From Myxococcales bacterium (GTDB lineage Bacteria; Myxococcota_A; Polyangia; Polyangiales; Polyangiaceae), in the NCBI GenBank assembly GCA_025355005.1, contig JANXLV010000159.1, positions 1-63,538 of the forward strand: a stretch of 63,538 bases of DNA, read 5' to 3'. Each line of letters starts with the position of its first letter. Within the stretch, counting starts at the first letter, position 1. Below, piece by piece: positions 19,578 to 27,221 of this stretch. The translations under genes were made by a program, and so were the position numbers. Below the pieces are notes generated by a model. The model was not told where the DNA came from. It searched no databases and saw only the letters and a program-made list of their open reading frames with translations.

Positions 19578-20237
19578 CTACCCCTTCAGGTACGCCCTCA
19601 GCATTTTTCCTAGCTCCTCTTCGAACCACTCGTCCGTCTCTCTCCCTGGCTTCTTTCCCATCGCTGCGAGGAGCGCCTTCTTTCCCAGCGACCACGTCAC
19701 GATCATCGAGAACGACGTGACCAGGGCGAACTCCACTCGCTCTCGGGTCACCTCGGGGCCCTCTCTTGCGACGATCATGTCTGCGAAGACGCGGAGGCCC
19801 TGGCCCCTCGCCGGGAAGAAGTCGGCAGCGGTCGAGCGACCCGAGAGGACCGCCCAGACCGCAAGGCGCACCGTCACCGGATCCGTCACCGCGTTCGCCA
19901 GGGCCTCGCGGTACTGCACCAGGAGCGAACCGGTGTCCACCTGATCGGAGAACCCCTTCGCGGCGGCGGCCACGAGCTGCTCGCGGACAACGCTCACCCG
20001 TCGCTCGAGCGCCGCCTCCACGAGCGCCTCGTACGTACCGAAGTAGTGTGTGATCAGCGCATGGCTCACGCCCGCGGCGCGGGCCACGTCGACGAGACCC
20101 ACCGAATCCGGCAGCCTCGCGCGGAACACGCCCTCGGCCGCATCGAGGATGAGCGCGCGGGCATCCTCGGGAGTTCGCCGCACCCGCTTCCTGGGCGCCA
20201 CCGCCTTCGTCCGCTTCACGGGTTCGGTCCTGGGCAT
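19578..20237 (-). CDS. TetR-family transcriptional regulator
   Basis: 219 aa. The N-terminal helix-turn-helix spans about residues 22-70: ARALILDAAEGVF, then DSVGLVDVARAAGVSHALITHYFGTYEALVEAALERR, the TetR pattern with the recognition helix ending in HYF. The C-terminal ligand domain is unassigned. It is divergent from the Coq4-like gene, and the shared 111-bp promoter region contains a long double dyad (20283-20333), the obvious candidate operator. It therefore probably represses that gene and itself. Ligand unknown. Confidence 0.93.
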   Translation of the reverse strand: MPRTEPVKRTKAVAPRKRVRRTPEDARALILDAAEGVFRARLPDSVGLVDVARAAGVSHALITHYFGTYEALVEAALERRVSVVREQLVAAAAKGFSDQVDTGSLLVQYREALANAVTDPVTVRLAVWAVLSGRSTAADFFPARGQGLRVFADMIVAREGPEVTRERVEFALVTSFSMIVTWSLGKKALLAAMGKKPGRETDEWFEEELGKMLRAYLKG

Positions 20238-20282
20238 CCTTCGACTCTATCCCCCATCGCGGGTAACGAAGCCCGCTTTACA

Positions 20283-20333
20283 ATTGGCAACGTTGACAAT
20301 AGCGAGACCGGCGCTATTGTCAGACTTGCCAAT
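20283..20333. promoter_or_regulatory. composite 51-bp dyad operator overlapping the Coq4-gene promoter
   Basis: Perfect 11-bp arms TGACAATAGCG and CGCTATTGTCA (20294-20304 and 20312-20322, 7-bp spacer) are flanked by a second matching pair, ATTGGCAA (20283-20290) and TTGCCAAT (20326-20333), each 3 bases further out. TTGACA at 20293-20298 and TATTGT at 20315-20320, 16 bases apart, form a plausible sigma70 promoter inside the dyad. A bound repressor would occlude it. An AGG-rich ribosome binding site lies at 20337-20345 before the ATG at 20349. Confidence 0.7.
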
Positions 20334-20348
20334 AACGAGGTGAAGATC

Positions 20349-21092
20349 ATGTCCCTTGCAGCCACGTCCAGCCACGAAGCCAGCCGTTCCACCGTTGCCC
20401 GCCCGGGCGCTCATCCTCCCGGCCATGCTCCCGCCCATCCTCCTGGCCAGTCACCCATTCCTTCGCCCCTCAAGCGGGCGAGGACGGCGGCACATGCGCT
20501 CTACACGTTGTCGCGTGATTCGAGCCGGCTCGATCAGGTGCTGGCGCTCAACGTGTCGGTGAACCTCGGGACCGCGCGCCGCGGCGTGCGTGAGCTGGGC
20601 CAGACCGACGAGGGCAGGGCGCTCTTCGCGCAGCGGCCACGCATCGACAGCGCGTCGGTCGACCTCGCGGCGCTGGGCCGCATGCCCGACGGGACGCTGG
20701 GGCGCGAGTACATCCGCTTCCTCACCGACAACGGGATCACGCCCGACGTCTTCTGCGACATTCCTGAGGTCGGCGACGAGCGCGCCGCGTACCTCGTCAT
20801 GCGCCTGCGTCAGACCCACGATCTCTGGCACGTGGTGACGGGCTACCGCCCCAACGTCGAGGGTGAGATCCTCCTGCAGGCGTTCACCTTCGGTCAGACG
20901 CGCGCGCCCAGCGCGGCGCTGATCACCAGCCTGGGCACGGCGCGGTATTTCGCGCTCCGGCCCCGCCACTACGCGCGGGTGCGTCAGGCTTATCGCCTCG
21001 GGCTCCGCACGCGCCCGCTCGCGACGTTCCGCTGGGAAGACCACTGGGAGAAGCCGCTCACGGAGCTGCGTACCCTCCTCGGCGTCTCCTGA
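20349..21092 (+). CDS. Coq4-family protein (ubiquinone biosynthesis-like)
   Basis: 247 aa with a disordered Pro/His-rich N-terminus (about 45 residues) and a Coq4 domain. The metal-binding signature appears as QTHDLWHVVTGY near residue 160, giving the HDxxH motif of Coq4. Eukaryotic Coq4 organises the coenzyme Q complex and is implicated in C1 decarboxylation/hydroxylation; bacterial homologues are poorly studied. The divergent TetR gene and the operator inside its promoter suggest inducible expression, which is unexpected for a housekeeping quinone function. Start at the ATG at 20349. Confidence 0.85.
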   Translation: MSLAATSSHEASRSTVARPGAHPPGHAPAHPPGQSPIPSPLKRARTAAHALYTLSRDSSRLDQVLALNVSVNLGTARRGVRELGQTDEGRALFAQRPRIDSASVDLAALGRMPDGTLGREYIRFLTDNGITPDVFCDIPEVGDERAAYLVMRLRQTHDLWHVVTGYRPNVEGEILLQAFTFGQTRAPSAALITSLGTARYFALRPRHYARVRQAYRLGLRTRPLATFRWEDHWEKPLTELRTLLGVS

Positions 21093-21164
21093 ATCCAGAC
21101 ATTCGGGCGGCATTTAACCTCTATTAACAGGCTCGATCGGTGGCTGGGCCGTAGGGTCCACCTC

Positions 21165-21857
21165 ATGAAGAAGCTCCTCTCTGCCCTGCCTCTCGCGATG
21201 TTCCTTCTGTCCGGCTGCAGCAGCCAAGGGTCGACGAGCACCGACACCTCTGCGACAAACCCCGCGGATGGCGACGGCGGTTCGGACGCCGGGTCGGTCG
21301 TGGCGGATGCCGCGCCCGCGTGCGCCGCGCCGAAGAAGAGCGGCTGCGGCCTCGAGGGTTCATGGATCACGGGCGTCGCGCACTTCGATCCTGCGAAGGT
21401 GAAGAACGCGACGACGTCCAGGCTCCGCGTCGCGCTCCGGCATGGCTTCTCGCTCATCGCGGGTGAAGAGAAGGTCGGCGGGCGCCTGCACGCGTACTCC
21501 AGCTTCAAGGTCGACGCCGCGAAGGGCGAGGTCGCCTTCTCCGTCGACATGTGCGATCTGGGCACGGCGATGTGGAGCGAGGAGAACGGAGCCTTCCACC
21601 TCGTCCTCTTCATCGACGAGAACGGCAACAACGACCTCGACACTGCGAGCTCGAACGAGGACGCGATCGTGATCGCCACACCAGACTCCACGGAGATTCA
21701 GGCGATGGTCGACGTCACTGTCTCGTGCCACACCGGAGCGCAGTGCCTGGACGTGAAGCTCGATTGCACGGGCCCGTCATGCCTGACGATCGCGCCCATC
21801 AAGGACTGCAAGAAGACGACCCCCGGCTGCAAGAGCGCCGACTCCTTTTGCAAGTGA
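21165..21857 (+). CDS. hypothetical lipoprotein
   Basis: 230-aa predicted lipoprotein: MKKLLSALPLAMFLLSGCSS signal with Cys18 as the lipidation site, a Thr/Ser/Gly/Asp-rich linker to about residue 45, then an unrecognised beta-rich domain (residues 60-200) containing an acidic FIDENGNNDLDT stretch. The C-terminus carries six or more cysteines (CLDVKLDCTGPSC...CKK...GCK...FCK), presumably disulfide bonded. The start follows a reasonable spacer after the Coq4 gene but probably has its own promoter. No function assigned. Confidence 0.75.
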   Translation: MKKLLSALPLAMFLLSGCSSQGSTSTDTSATNPADGDGGSDAGSVVADAAPACAAPKKSGCGLEGSWITGVAHFDPAKVKNATTSRLRVALRHGFSLIAGEEKVGGRLHAYSSFKVDAAKGEVAFSVDMCDLGTAMWSEENGAFHLVLFIDENGNNDLDTASSNEDAIVIATPDSTEIQAMVDVTVSCHTGAQCLDVKLDCTGPSCLTIAPIKDCKKTTPGCKSADSFCK

Positions 21858-21887
21858 TGCCACCGCGCCTTCTCTTTCGTCGGCCGC

Positions 21888-22661
21888 TCAGTGATCCAAA
21901 GCCTGAACCGTGGGCTCTGCCTTCGGGCCGTCCGGCGCGCACGTCATGCGGTCGACGATAGCCTTCGCCCATACTTCGTAGGCTTCGTGCGTCGGATGAA
22001 TGTGATCGGTGCCACGCGCCAGGGTCACCGCGCCGGAGTCGAAGAACGCGCATGGGGCGACGGTCTTCTCGAGCACGCGCGACAGCCGATGGTCGTCATC
22101 CCAGTCGGGCGGTCCGATGAACCAGCATCGCGCGCCGCCAGCCATCTTCACTACCTCGTGAATGTCGGGCGCGAGCGACTCCGGATACGACGCCTTCACG
22201 TTGTTCGAGCCAAGCACGAAGAACACGAGCTCCGGCCGATTCGTCTCGATCACCGCGCGAGGCGCCGACGCCTTCGCAAACCGCGAAAACCCGAGCGAGT
22301 GATAGTTCCCCATCACCCACCGCTTCGCATGAAAGAGCTTCTCGAGAGGCTCCGCCAACCCCTGAGTCATCGAGTCGCCAACGATGGCAATCCGAGAGTA
22401 CTTCGCCGGATCGTCGGCGAGGCAAGAAGGGGAAGAGGGCAAGGGAGAGGTCGAGGGCAAGGTCGAGGTCGAGGTCGAGGTCGAGGTCGAGGGCAAGGTC
22501 GAGGGCAAGGTCGAGGTCGAGGTCGAGGTCGAGGTCGTCGTCGGAGTCGATGTCGATGTCGATGTCGATGTCGGGGTCGACGTCGCTGTCGAAGTCGCCG
22601 TTCGCGTTGCCGCACAGCCTCCGAGCATCATCACTCCCGTCACTATCCCTGCTGCCCGCAT
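21888..22661 (-). CDS. SGNH/GDSL-hydrolase lipoprotein with repeat-encoded Thr/Ser linker
   Basis: 257-aa lipoprotein (lipobox LGGC, Cys16). Residues about 18-79 are a Thr/Ser/Pro linker written entirely in the GGTCGA-type hexamer. The catalytic domain starts near residue 88 and shows the SGNH blocks: GDSMTQG (nucleophile Ser97), LGSNN in place of the usual GxND, and DHIHPT carrying the Asp and His of the triad. SGNH hydrolases are esterases or polysaccharide deacetylases; here the enzyme would be tethered to an envelope membrane by a flexible arm. Substrate unknown. Confidence 0.85.
   Translation of the reverse strand: MRAAGIVTGVMMLGGCAATRTATSTATSTPTSTSTSTSTPTTTSTSTSTSTLPSTLPSTSTSTSTSTLPSTSPLPSSPSCLADDPAKYSRIAIVGDSMTQGLAEPLEKLFHAKRWVMGNYHSLGFSRFAKASAPRAVIETNRPELVFFVLGSNNVKASYPESLAPDIHEVVKMAGGARCWFIGPPDWDDDHRLSRVLEKTVAPCAFFDSGAVTLARGTDHIHPTHEAYEVWAKAIVDRMTCAPDGPKAEPTVQALDH
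22448..22600 (-). repeat. in-frame GGTCGA-type hexanucleotide array in the SGNH lipoprotein
   Basis: More than 20 variants of GAGGTC/GAGGGC/GATGTC hexamers lie inside the coding region. They are read in the frame that gives Thr-Ser (with Leu-Pro and Thr-Pro variants), so unit gain or loss keeps the frame. Confidence 0.9.
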
Positions 22662-22757
22662 GGCTCCTCGTTCCAGTCCTGGCCTGCCTCGTGCGATATC
22701 ATAGAGTCGGCGAAGCCGATGTGGGGGGGCGGACTCCGAGCGGAGCTCCGGGGGCCG

Positions 22758-24350
22758 CTAGGCGTTTGCGCCCAGAATCCGCCTGAGCGGCTTGTTGAAG
22801 GCCCACATGGCTACGGCGGTGCCGATGCCGATGGCGACCATGAGCCAGAAGAAGCGCTCGTGGTGTCCATCGGTGTAGAATACACCCAGTACGCCGGAGC
22901 CGAAGCCGCCGAGGAAGCTCGATACGAACCAGACGCCCATCATGAGCGAGACGAGGTGCTTCGGCGCTGCCTTCGTCACCAGCGAGAGACCGATGGGGGA
23001 GAGATAGAGCTCGCCGATCGTGATCACCAGCGTCGCGAAGAACGGCCAGAAGAGGCTGCCCTTGCCCCCCTCGCCGATGACACGCACGCCCAGCGCCATC
23101 ACCACGAAGGACAGGCCGAGCACGAGCGAGCCGATCGCCATCTTCGAGACCGTGCTGGGCTCCTTGCCGCGCTTGTACTGCCAGTCCCACACCAGGTTCA
23201 CGACCGGCGTGAGGAGCATGATCATGAGCGGGTTGAACGACTGGAACCACGACGTGGGGATCTGCCAGTGGCCGATCGTCGGCCACACGGTGTTCTTGTC
23301 GGCCCACGTCTGCATCGTGTTGCCCTGCTGCTCGTACACGGCCCAGAACGGAACGTTGAGCGCGCACAAACCGACGAGCGCCCAGATGACGAGCTTCTCG
23401 TCCTTGGAGAGCGCCTTCTTCGGCTCCTCTACCTTCTTCTTCGCGGGCTCGCGGTAGCTCTTCTCGCGGGCCTCCTCCTTGTGCTCGTCGTCGGCCGTCG
23501 CCTTGGACTTCATCATGTTGTCCTTCGCGAGGTACTTCTGTCCCGCGACGTACACGACGAGCCCGAGCAAGAGTCCCACGCCCGCCGCCCAGAAGCCGTA
23601 CTTCCAGCCATAGACCGCCGCGAGCGTGCCGCACACCAGGTTGCAGATGAACGAGCCGACGTTGATGCCAACGTAGAAGATCGAGTACGCGCGATCGCGC
23701 CGCGGATCGCCATCCTTGTACAGGTTGCCGACCTGCGTGGAGATGTTCGGCTTGAATGCGCCGTTGCCGACGATGAGCACGAGCAGCGCGACGAAGAACA
23801 GGTGGTCCGAGCCCATCAGGAACTCGCCCGCGGCCATCAAGATCGCGCCCGCGACGACGATCTTCCGCTGCCCGAAATATTTGTCTGCGAGATACCCGCC
23901 CATCACGGGCGTCAGGTACACGAGCCCGTTGTAGAGGCCGTACACGATGGACGCTTGCCCCTGCAGCTCCATCTTCGGATCGATCGAGAGGAGCACATGC
24001 TGCAGCCAGTGCCACCCCGCGACGCCACCAGGATCACCCGACACGATCGGGCTCTTCGCGCCCTCTGCCGCGTCGTCCGGGATGTAGAGCGTCTGCCTTG
24101 CCTCGATGAAGAGGAAGTAGACCATGTACCCCTTGAGCAACCCGCGCATCCCGTAGAACGAGAAGCGCTCCCACATCTCCGTGAAGAACAGGATGAAGAG
24201 GCCGGGCGGGTGCCCGACCATCTTCTCGAACTTCGTCACGGGGACAGGAGCATCGTCAGCAGCCGCCGCGTTCGTCGTGGCTTCCGCCGGGGGGACGCTG
24301 GGCGGCGGATGGTTGTGCGGTGGGGCGACGTCGTCAGGATCGGTCGACAT
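22758..24350 (-). CDS. POT-family proton-dependent oligopeptide transporter
   Basis: 530-aa inner-membrane symporter taking up di/tripeptides with protons. The family motif ExxERFxYYG appears as EMWERFSFYGM in helix 1 (near residue 60), and the PTR2 signature region as GNGAFKPNISTQVG and FYVGINVGSF in helices 4-5. About 14 hydrophobic helices are present. A charged Lys/Glu-rich cytoplasmic loop (residues about 285-325, KKKVEEPKKALSK) separates the two halves. A 45-residue acidic/Pro N-terminal tail is unusual. Monocistronic. Confidence 0.95.
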   Translation of the reverse strand: MSTDPDDVAPPHNHPPPSVPPAEATTNAAAADDAPVPVTKFEKMVGHPPGLFILFFTEMWERFSFYGMRGLLKGYMVYFLFIEARQTLYIPDDAAEGAKSPIVSGDPGGVAGWHWLQHVLLSIDPKMELQGQASIVYGLYNGLVYLTPVMGGYLADKYFGQRKIVVAGAILMAAGEFLMGSDHLFFVALLVLIVGNGAFKPNISTQVGNLYKDGDPRRDRAYSIFYVGINVGSFICNLVCGTLAAVYGWKYGFWAAGVGLLLGLVVYVAGQKYLAKDNMMKSKATADDEHKEEAREKSYREPAKKKVEEPKKALSKDEKLVIWALVGLCALNVPFWAVYEQQGNTMQTWADKNTVWPTIGHWQIPTSWFQSFNPLMIMLLTPVVNLVWDWQYKRGKEPSTVSKMAIGSLVLGLSFVVMALGVRVIGEGGKGSLFWPFFATLVITIGELYLSPIGLSLVTKAAPKHLVSLMMGVWFVSSFLGGFGSGVLGVFYTDGHHERFFWLMVAIGIGTAVAMWAFNKPLRRILGANA

Positions 24351-24388
24351 GAGCGGCCGTCTCCTAGCACGGAGCCGCGGGCTGCGGG

Positions 24389-25000
24389 TCAGCCCTTGGC
24401 GTGATAGGCCTTGATGCGGGCGTCATCGCGCACGGCTTCGAACACCCGCGTGAGCTTCGGGAATGGCGCGAAGATGGTCGCGGGGATCCCGTCCAGCGTG
24501 CCGCTCGTGAGCCAGCGCACGGTCATGAACAGCTTGAGGTCGACGACCTGCAGAGCGGCGCCGCCGAAGAACGGTCCGTCGCCCAGCTGCTTCTCCGCGA
24601 AGCCTGCCCACGTGAGCAGATACCCGGTCGCGAGCGCCTCTCGCGCCTTCTTCTTCTCCGCCTCGTCGGTGATGCGCAGGGTGGGAGCGACGTTCCCTCG
24701 AAGGTCTTCCACGTGGCACATCATCGCTTCGTGACGCGCGGCCTCGAAGTCGTCCTTCGGGTGCAGACCTTGGCCGCGGCCGATGTAGACGAGGATCGCG
24801 TTCGAGTGCGCGATCGGCGGCTTTCCAGCGACCTCGTACACGGGCACGCTGCCGTATGGCGTGGTGGGCTTTCGCGCCATCCACTCATCACGCTTCAGGC
24901 GCACGTCCTCGAAATCGATGTTGGCGAGATGGAGCGCGAGACGGCATTCCTCGCCGCGACTCACGGGTGCATCGAAATAAATCAGCCTGGGCTTACTCAT
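24389..25000 (-). CDS. glutathione S-transferase
   Basis: 203-aa cytosolic GST-fold protein. The N-terminal thioredoxin-like domain starts PRLIYFDAPVSRGEECRLAL and contains the cis-Pro region SVPVYEV and the SNAILVYIGR glutathione-contact segment, as in sigma/mu-like GSTs. The C-terminal helical domain follows (FAEKQLGDGPFFGG...). Tyr6 is the likely thiol-activating residue. Start placed at the ATG at 25000 (MSKPRL); an ATG eight codons upstream is possible but less protein-like. Physiological substrate unknown. Confidence 0.9.
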   Translation of the reverse strand: MSKPRLIYFDAPVSRGEECRLALHLANIDFEDVRLKRDEWMARKPTTPYGSVPVYEVAGKPPIAHSNAILVYIGRGQGLHPKDDFEAARHEAMMCHVEDLRGNVAPTLRITDEAEKKKAREALATGYLLTWAGFAEKQLGDGPFFGGAALQVVDLKLFMTVRWLTSGTLDGIPATIFAPFPKLTRVFEAVRDDARIKAYHAKG

Positions 25001-25045
25001 GCAGCCCAGGCTAGATCGTTTCACGAAGCCGCGTAAGCAGCGCCG

Positions 25046-25200
25046 TCAGTGCCCGTCGAGGCAGCCCTTCTGACCGCTGAGGTTCGGGTAGCCGGTGCCG
25101 GCGTTGTACGCGGCGTTCGACCACTCGCCCTGGAGCTTCCACTTCGTGCCATCGGGGAAGGTCACGCGGTCGAGCCGAGCGGAGATCGAGCGGAGGTCGC
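25046..25200 (-). pseudogene. possible remnant or unrecognised C-terminal coding fragment
   Basis: Directly after the extensin-like stop codon, another minus-strand frame reads as convincing protein for about 50 residues (SISARLDRVTFPDGTKWKLQ ... ending GQKGCLDGH) before its stop at 25046. It has no believable start of its own except an ATG at 25375 deep inside the extensin-like gene, where the translation is Arg-rich and not protein-like. It may be the tail of a lost gene, or a frameshifted extension. I do not recognise the family. Confidence 0.35.
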
Positions 25201-26007
25201 TCAGTGAATGATGAACCAGCTCACCTTGGGCGTCACTTCGAGGTGGAAGTGATTCCGGTGCTGCCAGTTGTAGTCGGGCGTGAGCGCCACGTTGAACAGG
25301 TGCGCCGACGCGGCGCCGCAGACGATCTCGCGGAGCTCCTTCGCCCGCGGGTCGGTCGGTGGCGTGACGCCGCACGCGCGCTGACCGATGCCGCCGTGGA
25401 AGTCCTTCTCCACGTCGATCTTGGAGCCGTCCTTCTTGATGAACGCTCCCGCGTCGATCGCGAGCGCGCCCGAGTGTCGCGTGCCCAGCGCGCCCGGCGC
25501 GAGCGAGCGCGGAGAAGGCGGGCGATACATCGAGTAGTGGATCACCTCCACGATGTCATGAACGGCCAGGATCTTCGCGAAGTCGTCCAGCGCCAGCGCC
25601 AGCCGGCAGTCCGTGATCTCGTAGGGCGAGGTCTTGCGCGCGCGCTCGCCGAGCGCCGTTCGATACGTGACGCCATGCACGGGCGCGGTCAGCCGCACGG
25701 GCAGCAGCACGCCGCGCTGCTCGGGCGCTTTCTCGAAATGGACGCCACGTCCGCGCAGCTCGCGCTCGCACGTGGGCGCATCCATCGCGCCGTACCTTCG
25801 CGCCGGTGCGTTCGCGTCGGCGGGATTCGCGGTGGGGATCTCCTCGGACGGGGCCGCGACGTCGTCGGTATCCAGTGCACCGGCAGGCTCGTCGGCTGGT
25901 GCGGTGGCAGGCGCTGGGAGCCCCGGCAGCGAATGCGCAGGCGGCGGCGGCGTCGCAAGGAAGAACGCGACGGCCGCGAATAACGACCTGGGGCGGAGCA
26001 GGACCAC
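25201..26007 (-). CDS. extensin-like C-terminal domain exported protein (M15-type metal site)
   Basis: 268 aa with a signal peptide (VLLRPRSLFAAVAFFLATPPPP) followed by a Pro/Ala-rich spacer and an extensin-like_C domain (about residues 80-268). The metal-site motifs of the LAS/M15 peptidase fold are present: HSGALAIDAG (HxxGxAxD) and NHFHLEV (HxH). The family is predicted to be a peptidoglycan carboxypeptidase-type hydrolase in the periplasm. I chose the GTG at 26007 because it begins the signal peptide and leaves room for the divergent hrcA promoter; an ATG at 26214 would overlap hrcA. Confidence 0.82.
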   Translation of the reverse strand: MVLLRPRSLFAAVAFFLATPPPPAHSLPGLPAPATAPADEPAGALDTDDVAAPSEEIPTANPADANAPARRYGAMDAPTCERELRGRGVHFEKAPEQRGVLLPVRLTAPVHGVTYRTALGERARKTSPYEITDCRLALALDDFAKILAVHDIVEVIHYSMYRPPSPRSLAPGALGTRHSGALAIDAGAFIKKDGSKIDVEKDFHGGIGQRACGVTPPTDPRAKELREIVCGAASAHLFNVALTPDYNWQHRNHFHLEVTPKVSWFIIH

Positions 26008-26080
26008 GCCTGAATGGGTAGCACTCGGGCCCGGGACGCGCCAATTGCAGGCCTGTGGTACGCTATCCTTGTGTTGCGCC

Positions 26081-27184
26081 ATGAGTGATCTGTCCCATCG
26101 CGCCAAGCAGATCTTGTACGCCGCCGTCACGGAGTTCGTGGCCACGGGCGAGCCCGTCGGATCACGAACGCTCGCCAAGCGGGGCATCGACCTTTCGCCC
26201 GCCAGTATCCGCAACGTGCTGTCCGATCTGGAGGACGCAGGCTATCTGAAGCAGCCGCACACCAGCGCGGGCCGCATCCCGACGGACCGCGCGTTCCGAC
26301 TCTTCATCGACGCGCTCATGCAGCTGCAGGAGCTCTCCACGGGCGACCGCGCGCGCATCGACGAGGGCTTCGCGCAGCTACGCGGCGGTGACGACGTGCT
26401 GCAGACCGCGGGGAAGCTCCTGTCCGAGCTCACCGGCACGGCGGCCGTCGTCGTCGCGCCGCGCGTGGAGAACCTCACGCTCAAGCATCTGCGCTTCATC
26501 CGCACGGTGCCTGGGCAGGTGCTCGCGGTGCTCGTCATGTCGAACGGCGCAGTGCAGAACCGCTTCCTCCAGGCGGCCGTGAGCGAGGACGACCTCGTTC
26601 GCATCCACAACCTCCTCGACGACGTGATCGAAGGTCGCTCGCTCGGCGATCTGCGCGACCTCTTCGTGCGGCGCCTGCAGACCGAGCGCGTCCGTCACGA
26701 CGAGCTGCGCAGGCAAGCCTTCGAGCTCGGTGAGGCCGCCGTCGCGGGCGTGACCGGGTCGCAGCGGCCCGATGTGGTTATCGAGGGTCGGAGCAAGCTG
26801 CTCGACCTGCCGGACTTCGCCTCCTCTGGCGTGAAGGACGTGGTGTCCGCGCTCGATGAGCAGGAGCGCCTCGTCCAGCTGCTGGACGCGACCGTCGCGG
26901 CGAACGGCACGAGCGTCGTCGTCGGCGCGGAGGCAGGCGCGCTGGGCGCCGGTCAGCTAGCGATCATCGGCGCCATCTACTCCGACCACGGGCGCTCGGC
27001 GGGCAGCGTGGGCGTCATCGGTCCTACGCGGATGGACTACCCGAAGGTCGTGCCGCTGGTGGCCGCCACCGCCAGCGCGATGAGCGCCTTCATCGGACGC
27101 CACCACGACAACGGCCACGCCGCGCGCGACGAGAGCGGAAACCGCCTCGAACGGCACACGGCCGCCGACGAGGATGAGGACTGA
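26081..27184 (+). CDS. hrcA: heat-inducible transcription repressor HrcA
   Basis: Repressor of class I heat-shock genes (groE, dnaK) that binds the CIRCE operator and is stabilised by GroEL. The N-terminal winged helix is typical: RAKQILYAAVTEFVATGEPVGSRTL, then SPASIRNVLSDLEDAGYLKQPHTSAGRIPTD. The HrcA ligand/dimerisation domain follows, including GSVGVIGPTRMDYPKVVPLV near the C-terminus. 367 aa from the ATG at 26081. I saw no CIRCE element in the 73-bp upstream gap, and dnaK/grpE are not adjacent, so it is separated from the genes it is expected to control. Confidence 0.96.
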   Translation: MSDLSHRAKQILYAAVTEFVATGEPVGSRTLAKRGIDLSPASIRNVLSDLEDAGYLKQPHTSAGRIPTDRAFRLFIDALMQLQELSTGDRARIDEGFAQLRGGDDVLQTAGKLLSELTGTAAVVVAPRVENLTLKHLRFIRTVPGQVLAVLVMSNGAVQNRFLQAAVSEDDLVRIHNLLDDVIEGRSLGDLRDLFVRRLQTERVRHDELRRQAFELGEAAVAGVTGSQRPDVVIEGRSKLLDLPDFASSGVKDVVSALDEQERLVQLLDATVAANGTSVVVGAEAGALGAGQLAIIGAIYSDHGRSAGSVGVIGPTRMDYPKVVPLVAATASAMSAFIGRHHDNGHAARDESGNRLERHTAADEDED

Positions 27185-27221
27185 TCTGGGCTGGAAAGCC
27201 TGGTATACCTCCCTACAACCC

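Noticed and set aside
25634..26080. 149-codon upstream extension of hrcA
   Set aside because: It runs antisense through the extensin-like gene; the HrcA family starts at the ATG at 26081.
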